NCBI GenBank assembly: GCA_028291305.1
Contig: JAQGII010000308.1
Span: 1-9,355, forward strand
From: Caulobacteraceae bacterium
GTDB taxonomy: Bacteria; Pseudomonadota; Alphaproteobacteria; Caulobacterales; Caulobacteraceae
DNA: 9,355 nt
Direction: 5' to 3'
Below, one piece after another: positions 1 to 4,843 of the stretch. How positions within the stretch are numbered: position 1 is the first letter of the stretch; each line of letters starts with the position of its first letter. The notes beneath the pieces are model-generated. The model had not been told where the DNA came from. It was given only the letters and a program-made list of their open reading frames with translations, and did no database searches. A program made the position numbers and the translations under genes.

Positions 1-882
1 CAGAAGAAGCACGGCCTGAAGCGCTGCTTCGACACCCCGATCTCGGAGGGCGGCATCGTCTCCACCGCCATCGGCATGGGCGCCTACGGCCTGCGCCCGG
101 TGCCGGAGATCCAGTTTGCCGACTACATCCTGCCGGCCTTCGACCAGCTAGTGTCTGAGGCCGCGCGCCTGCGCTACCGCTCGGGCGGGGAGTTCTGGGC
201 CCCGATCACCGTGCGCACCCCCTACGGCGGCGGCATCTTCGGCGGCCAGACCCATAGCCAGAGCCCGGAGGCCCTGTTCGCCCATGTGGCCGGGCTGAAG
301 ACGGTGATCCCGTCCAATCCCTACGATGCGAAGGGCCTGCTGATCGCCTCGATCGAGGACGACGACCCGGTGATCTTCCTGGAGCCCAAGCGGCTCTACA
401 ACGGCCCCTTCGACGGCCGCCACGAGAACCCCGTCTCGCCCTGGTCGGCGCATGAGCTAGGCGACGTGCCCGACGGCCACTACACCGTGCCGCTGGGCCA
501 GGCGCAGATCGTGCGCCCGGGGGCGGCGGTGACGGTGGTCACCTACGGCACCATGGTCCATGTGGCGCTGACGGCGGTGAAGGAGACGGGCATCGACGCC
601 GAGATCGTCGACCTGCGCAGCATCGTGCCGCTGGACATCGATACGCTGACCGCCTCGGTGAACAAGACCGGCCGCTGCGTGATCGTGCACGAGGCGACCC
701 GCTTCGGCGGCTTCGGCGGGGAGGTGAGCGCCCTGATCCAGGAGCGCTGCTTCTACCGGCTGGAAGCGCCCATCGCGCGGGTCGCGGGGTTCGACACGCC
801 TTACCCGCACGCCTTCGAGTGGGACTATTTCCCCGGCCCCGACCGCGTGGCGAAAGCGATGAAGGCCGTGCTGGCTGGGTAA
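1..882 (+). CDS. bkdA2: 2-oxoisovalerate dehydrogenase E1 component, beta subunit (5' end missing)
   Basis: This is the beta subunit of the thiamine-diphosphate E1 enzyme of the cytosolic branched-chain 2-oxoacid dehydrogenase complex, which decarboxylates the oxoacids from Val, Leu and Ile and passes the acyl group to the E2 lipoyl domain. The frame is open from base 1, giving 293 residues; the family is about 330-345, so roughly 45 N-terminal residues lie outside. The pyrimidine-binding transketolase domain (about residues 1-160) shows ISEGGI, the RPVPEIQFADY segment and HSQSPEA (His at residue 85). The C-terminal transketolase domain (about 165-290) begins near VTVVTYGTMVHVA. HSQSPEA followed by DDPVIFLEPKRLY matches branched-chain E1 beta better than pyruvate dehydrogenase E1 beta. 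An alpha-subunit gene probably lies upstream and E2 elsewhere; neither is visible. The symbol follows Pseudomonas usage; the same gene is often called bkdB or pdhB-like. Confidence 0.92.
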   Translation, partial: QKKHGLKRCFDTPISEGGIVSTAIGMGAYGLRPVPEIQFADYILPAFDQLVSEAARLRYRSGGEFWAPITVRTPYGGGIFGGQTHSQSPEALFAHVAGLKTVIPSNPYDAKGLLIASIEDDDPVIFLEPKRLYNGPFDGRHENPVSPWSAHELGDVPDGHYTVPLGQAQIVRPGAAVTVVTYGTMVHVALTAVKETGIDAEIVDLRSIVPLDIDTLTASVNKTGRCVIVHEATRFGGFGGEVSALIQERCFYRLEAPIARVAGFDTPYPHAFEWDYFPGPDRVAKAMKAVLAG

Positions 883-885
883 TTC

Positions 886-926
886 AAAACCGTCGTCCCC
901 CGATCAGGCCGGGGGGCGACGGTTTT
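886..926. terminator. bidirectional intrinsic terminator between convergent genes
   Basis: A 16-base left arm (886-901, AAAACCGTCGTCCCCC) pairs with the right arm (911-926, GGGGGGCGACGGTTTT) with a single G-U, around a 9-base loop. The stem ends in four T on either strand, so it can end transcription of the E1 beta gene from the left and of the DUF1993 gene from the right. It starts 4 bases after the E1 beta stop and ends 6 bases before the DUF1993 stop. Confidence 0.85.
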
Positions 927-932
927 GCTGGA

Positions 933-1439
933 TCAGGCCGCGGCCAGGAAGTCCTTCTTGCCGACCTCGACGCCGTTGTGGCGCAGGATGGCGTAGGCGG
1001 TGGTCACGTGGAACCAGAAGTTGGGCAGGGCCTGCTCCAGCAGGTAGGGCTGGCCCTTGAAGGTGAAGGTCTCGCCCCGGCGCACCAGGGTGATGTCCTT
1101 GTCTTCCGAGCCGTCGATGGCCTTGGCGTCGATGCCGGCGATGTAGGCCATGGTCTTGTCCACCCGGGCCTTCAGTTCGGCGAAGCTGGTTTCGGTGTCC
1201 TCGAAGGTCGGCATGTCGGCCCCGGCCAGCCGGGCGACCGCGCCCTTGGCGAAGTCGCAGGCGATCTGCACCTGGCGGGTCATGGACAGCATGTCCGGAT
1301 ACAGGCGCGCCTGCAGAAGGGCGGCCGAGTCGATCTTCCTGGCCTCGGCGTGGGCGGCGGCCTTCTCGAGCACGCCGGACAGGCCCTTGAGCCCCTGCAG
1401 GAAGACGGTTGCGGACGCTTGGGACATGGACAGCGGCAT
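933..1439 (-). CDS. DUF1993 family protein
   Basis: A 168-residue cytosolic protein that I recognise as DUF1993 (Pfam PF09351), a family of unknown function, probably a DinB-like four-helix bundle. Visible family features are a helical N-terminal half with the RLYPDMLSMTRQVQIACDFAKG segment (about 45-66), TFKGQPYL near residue 126, and the C-terminal FWFHVTTAYAILRHNGVEVGKKDFL block with His144 and His154. There is no signal peptide or membrane segment. The start at 1439 is preceded by GGAG with a 5-base spacer; a second Met at residue 5 is less well placed. It is a single-gene unit, divergent from the methyltransferase-like gene and closed by the hairpin at 886-926. DinB-like proteins often bind metal through histidines, but no catalytic role can be claimed here. 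Confidence 0.87.
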   Translation of the reverse strand: MPLSMSQASATVFLQGLKGLSGVLEKAAAHAEARKIDSAALLQARLYPDMLSMTRQVQIACDFAKGAVARLAGADMPTFEDTETSFAELKARVDKTMAYIAGIDAKAIDGSEDKDITLVRRGETFTFKGQPYLLEQALPNFWFHVTTAYAILRHNGVEVGKKDFLAAA

Positions 1440-1476
1440 GGAGACTCCGGAGTGAGAATTCTGGATCGAGGCGCGT

Positions 1477-1484
1477 CTTATAGC
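1477..1484 (-). promoter_or_regulatory. candidate -10 element for the DUF1993 gene
   Basis: Read on the minus strand this is GCTATAAG, matching the first six informative positions of the Caulobacter housekeeping -10 (GCTANAWC) and resembling TATAAT. It would place a transcript start about 30 bases before the DUF1993 start codon. No good TTGACG-like -35 is visible at the expected distance, so the call is weak. Confidence 0.35.
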
Positions 1485-1493
1485 GCAGCGAAA

Positions 1494-1510
1494 AGCGATT
1501 CCGTATCGCT
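1494..1510. repeat. inverted repeat AGCGAT-N5-ATCGCT, possible operator
   Basis: Perfect 6-base arms at 1494-1499 and 1505-1510 flank a 5-base spacer, in the 138-base gap between the divergent DUF1993 and methyltransferase-like genes. An outer pair, TAGCG (1481-1485) and CGCTA (1507-1511), partly nests with it. It lies next to the minus-strand -10 candidate and overlaps a GCTAGATG plus-strand -10-like string at 1508-1515, a position where a bound protein could affect both promoters. The function is inferred from position only. Confidence 0.3.
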
Positions 1511-1577
1511 AGATGCCGTGTCATGGTCACGCCGCGCCTAGATTGGCGCCGTTTCAGAAAAATTCAGGGAGGCCCCG

Positions 1578-2342
1578 ATGGCTGCTTTCAAATACGTCCT
1601 CGCCGCCGGTGCGGCCGTCATGCTCCTGGGCGGCGCCGCCCAGGCCCAGGCCCCCAACATCCATGCGCCCAAGCCTTCGCCCGCCGTCGCGGCGGCCGTC
1701 AGCGATCCCGGCCGCCCGGCCGCGGACACCGCCCGCGACGAGAACCGCAAGCCGGCCGAGGTCGTGGCCGTGTCGGGCCTGAAGCCCGGCGACGTGGTGG
1801 CCGAACTGGGCTCCGGCGGCGGCTACTACAGCCGCATCCTGAGCAAGGCGGTGGGACCCAGGGGCAAGGTGTTCGCGGTAGTCAACGCCGCGCAGCTGGC
1901 CGCGCGTCCGGCCGGCGCCGACGCCATCAAGGCCATCGCCGCCGTCGACACCAACATCACCGTGATCCCCGACGACTACACCACCCTGGCCGCCCTGCCG
2001 CAGAAGGTGGACATGGTGTGGACCACCGACAACTACCACGACTTCCACAATGCCCTCGACATCGCCGCCTTCAACAAGGCGGTGTTCAACGCCCTCAAGC
2101 CCGGCGGCGTCTTCTTCATCGAGGACCACGCCGCCGCCCCGGGCGCGGGCGTCTCGGTGACGCGGACCCTGCACCGGATCGAGCCGGCGGCGGTGGCGGC
2201 CGAAGTGACCGCCGCCGGCTTCAAGCTGGCGGGCACGTCGGACGTCCTCGCCCATCCTGAAGACGACCACCTCAAGCAGAACGCCGAAACCTCCGTCCGC
2301 GGCCATACCGACCGCTTCATCATGATCTTCCGCAAGCCCTAG
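1578..2342 (+). CDS. exported class I methyltransferase-fold protein, COG4798-like
   Basis: A 254-residue protein with a clear Sec signal peptide: short positive start, hydrophobic run about 7-20, and an AQA cleavage site after residue 23. The mature part is a Rossmann-type methyltransferase fold. It shows RKPAEVVAVSGLKPGDVVAELGSGGG-type motif I (Glu76, glycine-rich loop 77-82), the family block DNYHDFHN (151-158), GGVFFIEDHAAAPG (176-189), TLHRIEP and a C-terminal TDRFIMIFRKP. These blocks resemble the predicted methyltransferases of COG4798, whose substrate I do not know. The position after strand beta-2, usually Asp or Glu for the SAM ribose, reads VVN (Asn103). The start is well set by AGGGAGG at 1566-1572, 5 bases before ATG. 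It is monocistronic as far as can be seen. An exported SAM enzyme is puzzling because SAM is cytosolic; it may bind something else or be catalytically dead. Confidence 0.87.
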   Translation: MAAFKYVLAAGAAVMLLGGAAQAQAPNIHAPKPSPAVAAAVSDPGRPAADTARDENRKPAEVVAVSGLKPGDVVAELGSGGGYYSRILSKAVGPRGKVFAVVNAAQLAARPAGADAIKAIAAVDTNITVIPDDYTTLAALPQKVDMVWTTDNYHDFHNALDIAAFNKAVFNALKPGGVFFIEDHAAAPGAGVSVTRTLHRIEPAAVAAEVTAAGFKLAGTSDVLAHPEDDHLKQNAETSVRGHTDRFIMIFRKP

Positions 2343-2508
2343 GCCGCGAGCCGGTCCCGGGCGGAGCCCTCACACGCTTCACCCGGGGGGCCGCGAGAGC
2401 GCCCTGACCCATACGGGGGCTTGGCGCCGGCCGCTAATCAGTCTGGAGTGGAGCGAGAGTCAGGCGCCCGCGTTTCCCAGGGCGACTTGGCGGTAGAGGA
2501 GACGGGCG

Positions 2509-2712
2509 ATGAGTTGGAAGCCGATTGATCTTGCGCCTCGCGACGGGTCGGCGATCGTAGTGGCGTTCCGCTCACCCCTCACCAACGAAGTGGTCGTGTC
2601 CGTGTCGCGCTCCATGCAAGGCGGCTGGGTGCGCCAATCGGCGGCAGGCGACGTCGAGGCCACCGGCGATGTCGCCTTCGCCTGGCTCCCCCTGCCGGAC
2701 AAGGACCTCTAG
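2509..2712 (+). CDS. small protein with WxPI...APRDG motif (DUF551-like)
   Basis: A 67-residue protein beginning MSWKPIDLAPRDGSAIVVAF and ending in FAWLPLPDKDL. The opening W-x-P-I-x-x-A-P-x-D-G followed by a short beta strand, and a closing W-x-P-L-P, are typical of small DUF551-like proteins common in phages and proteobacterial genomes; their function is unknown. AGAGGAGA at 2495-2502 gives a strong ribosome-binding site about 7 bases before ATG. No signal peptide is visible. The 166-base gap upstream, after the methyltransferase-like gene, has no convincing promoter or T-tailed terminator, so co-transcription with that gene is possible. The stop codon lies two bases from the stop of the convergent hydrolase gene. 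Confidence 0.72.
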   Translation: MSWKPIDLAPRDGSAIVVAFRSPLTNEVVVSVSRSMQGGWVRQSAAGDVEATGDVAFAWLPLPDKDL

Positions 2713-2714
2713 CG

Positions 2715-3677
2715 TTACTTCGCGTAGGTCCGGATGAAGCTCAGCACCGGCCCCGACACCGACTCGTCGGCGGTGTTCACGGCGTAGCTTTCCGACATGT
2801 GGCCGTGCTTGGCCGCCACCATGAAGCGGTGGGTGCGGCCGGCTCTGGTCAGGGCCCCGTCCAGCGCCCTGGCCTGGACCACCATCGGCTCGGGATCGAG
2901 TTCGGCGCAGATCACGAACAGCGGCACGCGCGACCTGACCAGGCCCGCCGTCGACGAGCGGTCCTCGAGTCTGGCGGACGGACCGTAGTAGACGTGGTCC
3001 TTGGGGGCGGCCATGTCGTAGGCGCCCGAGGTGAGGATGGCGGCGGACACGTCGTCCCTGGCGCCGGCGACGTCGGCGTAGGCCTCCGGATGGGCCAGGA
3101 AGCTGCCCACATGGGCGGCGCCGGCCGAATGGCCCCACAGGATCACCCGCTCGGGATCGCCGCCGAAGGAGGCCGCGTTCTGCCGCGCCCAGGCCATGGC
3201 CTGGGCGATCTGATGCTGTACTTCGGGATAGCCGGCCTTGGGCGCCCACTCGTAGTTGATGTTGACCCCGACCATGCCGTGACCGACCGCCCACAGCATC
3301 ATGTTGTCGTAGAAGGGGCTGGCCGCCCCGTCGGGGGACCGGCTCTTGTCGCCGCCGACGAAGCCGCCGCCGTGGACGACGATCAGGATCGGCTTGGGGG
3401 CCGCTTTGGCCTGGGTGGTGAACACATCGAGGGTTTGCCTGGGGCCGGATCCGTAGGCGATGTCGCGGGTGGCCTTCACCCCGGGGACGGGCATGGTCTT
3501 CTGGATCGGGGCGTAGATCCTGGCGGTGGCTGGCGGATCGACCACGCGGCCGATGGCGGCGATCCTGGCGGCGACGTCGGGCGGAACCTGGGCCATGCCG
3601 GCGCCTGCCGTCAGCGTGGCGCCGAGCAGGACGCCGATGGCCCGCGCCCGCAAAATTGTCTTGCAAGGGTCTCTCAT
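2715..3677 (-). CDS. secreted alpha/beta-hydrolase (HSL-type esterase/lipase family)
   Basis: A serine hydrolase, most likely a carboxylesterase or acetyl-esterase acting in the periplasm; the substrate is unknown. Numbering from the Met at 3677 (320 residues): a signal peptide at about 1-29 ending in AGAGMAQ, the HGGGF oxyanion-hole motif of the hormone-sensitive-lipase group at 102-106, the nucleophile elbow GHSAG with Ser184, acid Asp261 in AELDPEP, and His293 in the KHGHMSE segment. The triad is complete and the length is normal for COG0657. An in-frame ATG at 3695 would add MGEHAA but has no ribosome-binding site. The ATG at 3677 is preceded by GGGAGA (spacing about 10-11) and gives a better signal peptide, so I prefer it. 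The gene is divergent from the HD-domain gene and shares its 161-base upstream region, which includes a perfect palindrome at 3761-3778. Confidence 0.88.
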   Translation of the reverse strand: MRDPCKTILRARAIGVLLGATLTAGAGMAQVPPDVAARIAAIGRVVDPPATARIYAPIQKTMPVPGVKATRDIAYGSGPRQTLDVFTTQAKAAPKPILIVVHGGGFVGGDKSRSPDGAASPFYDNMMLWAVGHGMVGVNINYEWAPKAGYPEVQHQIAQAMAWARQNAASFGGDPERVILWGHSAGAAHVGSFLAHPEAYADVAGARDDVSAAILTSGAYDMAAPKDHVYYGPSARLEDRSSTAGLVRSRVPLFVICAELDPEPMVVQARALDGALTRAGRTHRFMVAAKHGHMSESYAVNTADESVSGPVLSFIRTYAK

Positions 3678-3760
3678 CGCCGCATGTTCTCCCATCTATG
3701 TCTGATCGCTCTTGGTCCGTGCGAGCGGGGCGATCTGTGTCTTCGAAGCTAAGCCGGTAT

Positions 3761-3778
3761 CGGTTGCGTCCACAACCG
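3761..3778. promoter_or_regulatory. candidate operator CGGTTG-N6-CAACCG
   Basis: Perfect 6-base inverted repeats (3761-3766 and 3773-3778) around CGTCCA, midway between the divergent hydrolase and HD-protein genes. The core GTTG-N6-CAAC is identical to that of the palindrome in the efflux promoter region at 4760-4777. Size and symmetry fit a dimeric repressor of the TetR, MarR or GntR kind. No regulator gene is present in the window. Confidence 0.45.
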
Positions 3779-3797
3779 GGGACGTGTCCGCCGCCAG

Positions 3798-3809
3798 CCG
3801 CCATGGCGG
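3798..3809. repeat. 12-bp perfect palindrome CCGCCATGGCGG
   Basis: A gapless self-complementary 12-mer, 29 bases before the HD-protein start codon and 19 bases after the palindrome at 3761-3778. It could be a protein site or a short hairpin in the leader. GC-rich DNA produces such strings by chance, so the assignment is weak. Confidence 0.3.
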
Positions 3810-3838
3810 AGAAGTGGTTATTATGATAAGGGTTGGCC

Positions 3839-4651
3839 ATGAGCGACGACAGCGCGACCCGGCCCGCGAAGGCTGAGGCCATCGGCGTCCAGGCGGACAC
3901 CGCGATGGACCACGAACTCGCCGAACTGGCGGCGGAATTCCCCCAGGCCGGGCGCCGGCGGATGATTCTGCCCAGCCCCATCGGCCGGATCGGCACCGAC
4001 ACGCCCGATCCCGAGCCCGCGGTGCTGGCCGCCCTGTCGCCGGACGCGGTGATGATGATGGGCGACAATCCCGCCCTGCCGCGCATGCCCGCCAGGCCGA
4101 CCCTGATCGACTTCTTCCGCCACCGGTTCGGCGACATCACCTTCCGCCACCTGCTGACCAGCGCCAAGAAGGCGCTCGACGAGGGGCAGGAGGAGAAGGT
4201 GGTGATGGCCTGCCTGCTGCACGACATCTCCAACGGCTGCCTGATCCGCGCCGACCACGGCTATTGGGGCGCCCAGATCGTCGCGCCCTATGTCGACGAG
4301 GAGGTGGCCTGGGCGGTGCAGAGGCACCAGGCGCTGCGCTATTTCGCCGACGAGTCCGTCGGCTACGCCTATCCCGAGAGCTACCACCGCTTCTTCGGGC
4401 CGGACTACAGGCCGCCGGAGTATATCCGCCGCGACGCCGAGGAGGCGCGCAACCACCGCTGGTACATGACCTCGCGCCTGGTGACGCTCTACGACGTCTA
4501 CTTCTTCGGCGCGGCCGAGCCGATCGATCCGGAGATCTTCACCGACATTATCGGGCGCCATTTCCGCCAGCCGCAGGAGGGCCTGGGCTTCGACGGATCG
4601 CCGTCGGCGCATATGTGGCGGACCATGATCTGGCCGAACAATTTCCTCTGA
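3839..4651 (+). CDS. HD-domain protein with diiron-type ligand set (PhnZ/MIOX-like fold possible)
   Basis: A 270-residue soluble protein without signal peptide. Numbering from the ATG at 3839, it holds H104 (TFRHLLTSA), the H128-D129 pair (CLLHDISN), H140 (DHGYWGA), H163 (QRHQALRYF) and D219 (LYDVYF). This is the H...HD...H...H...D order of two-metal HD proteins, including the mixed-valent diiron oxygenases PhnZ and myo-inositol oxygenase, as well as some phosphohydrolases. Further motifs are YAYPESYHRFFGPDY (about 176-190) and a closing MWRTMIWPNNFL. The first ~85 residues look poorly structured. AAGGG at 3828-3832, 6 bases before ATG, sets the start; an in-frame TTG at 3833 abuts that site and is rejected. 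The gene is divergent from the hydrolase and closed by the hairpin at 4660-4681. Substrate unknown: oxygenase and phosphohydrolase both remain open. Confidence 0.82.
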   Translation: MSDDSATRPAKAEAIGVQADTAMDHELAELAAEFPQAGRRRMILPSPIGRIGTDTPDPEPAVLAALSPDAVMMMGDNPALPRMPARPTLIDFFRHRFGDITFRHLLTSAKKALDEGQEEKVVMACLLHDISNGCLIRADHGYWGAQIVAPYVDEEVAWAVQRHQALRYFADESVGYAYPESYHRFFGPDYRPPEYIRRDAEEARNHRWYMTSRLVTLYDVYFFGAAEPIDPEIFTDIIGRHFRQPQEGLGFDGSPSAHMWRTMIWPNNFL

Positions 4652-4659
4652 ATAAACAG

Positions 4660-4681
4660 GGCGCTCAAAGCGCTGCTTTTT
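4660..4681 (+). terminator. intrinsic terminator after the HD-protein gene
   Basis: GCGCT (4661-4665) pairs with AGCGC (4669-4673) around a 3-base loop, extended by a G-U pair, and is followed after two bases by TTTTT (4677-4681). It begins 8 bases after the HD-protein stop. The stem is short but the T tract is clear, and it separates this gene from the efflux operon. Confidence 0.6.
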
Positions 4682-4707
4682 CAGTGGGACCACAAACCCG
4701 AAAATTA

Positions 4708-4727
4708 AAATCGCCCATATCCGATTT
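4708..4727. repeat. inverted repeat AAATCG-N8-CGATTT upstream of the efflux operon
   Basis: Perfect 6-base arms (4708-4713 and 4722-4727) with an 8-base spacer, in an AT-richer patch (about 4690-4727) between the HD-gene terminator and the efflux promoter. It lies about 35 bases upstream of the likely -35, a position that would suit an activator. Function is inferred from position alone. Confidence 0.3.
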
Positions 4728-4759
4728 GGCCGTTGACGGAGGGGACCCCGGATCGGCAA

Positions 4760-4777
4760 AAGTTGACGCCGCAACTT
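4760..4777. promoter_or_regulatory. candidate operator AAGTTG-N6-CAACTT of the efflux operon
   Basis: Perfect 6-base inverted repeats (4760-4765 and 4772-4777) around ACGCCG. The site contains the TTGACG string proposed as the -35 element of the pump promoter, so a bound dimer would block RNA polymerase. RND pump operons are commonly repressed by TetR or MarR proteins acting at such sites. It shares the GTTG-N6-CAAC core with the site at 3761-3778. Confidence 0.5.
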
Positions 4778-4788
4778 GGCGGTTATTG
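4763..4788 (+). promoter_or_regulatory. candidate promoter of the RND efflux operon
   Basis: TTGACGC at 4763-4769 fits the alphaproteobacterial housekeeping -35 (TTGACGS). A GTTATT string at 4782-4787, about 12-14 bases downstream, is a moderate -10. The predicted transcript start near 4795 leaves a leader of about 50 bases before the adaptor gene. A second TTGACGG at 4733-4739 has no good -10 at the right distance. Confidence 0.45.
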
Positions 4789-4843
4789 CCGGTTCGGCCA
4801 GCGCCGCACGCGGCGCCCTACGACGTCAACAAGGTTAGGCCCC

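Noticed and set aside
2342..2397. Direct repeat GGCCGCGAG (2342-2350 and 2389-2397) and a possible CCCGGG hairpin (2356-2361 with 2382-2387) after the methyltransferase-like gene.
   Set aside because: The repeat is short and GC-rich, the hairpin loop is about 20 bases and no T tract follows, so neither is convincing as a terminator or mobile-element end.
3822..3827. TATGAT, a good -10 match, just before the HD-protein gene.
   Set aside because: It overlaps the approach to the ribosome-binding site and would start transcription only about 5 bases before the ATG, with no -35 at the right distance; a leaderless transcript is possible but unsupported.
2572..4233. Minus-strand open frame of 553 codons overlapping the hydrolase and HD-protein genes.
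   Set aside because: It runs through the hydrolase in the wrong frame and against the HD gene, with Arg-rich low-complexity sequence.
4741..4749. GGGGACCCC palindrome in the efflux upstream region.
   Set aside because: It is a short GC-only string with a one-base centre, likely by chance in this composition.
4733..4843. N-terminal extension of the adaptor from a TTG at 4733.
   Set aside because: It would bury the lipoprotein signal 37 residues inside the protein and would run through the proposed promoter and operator.
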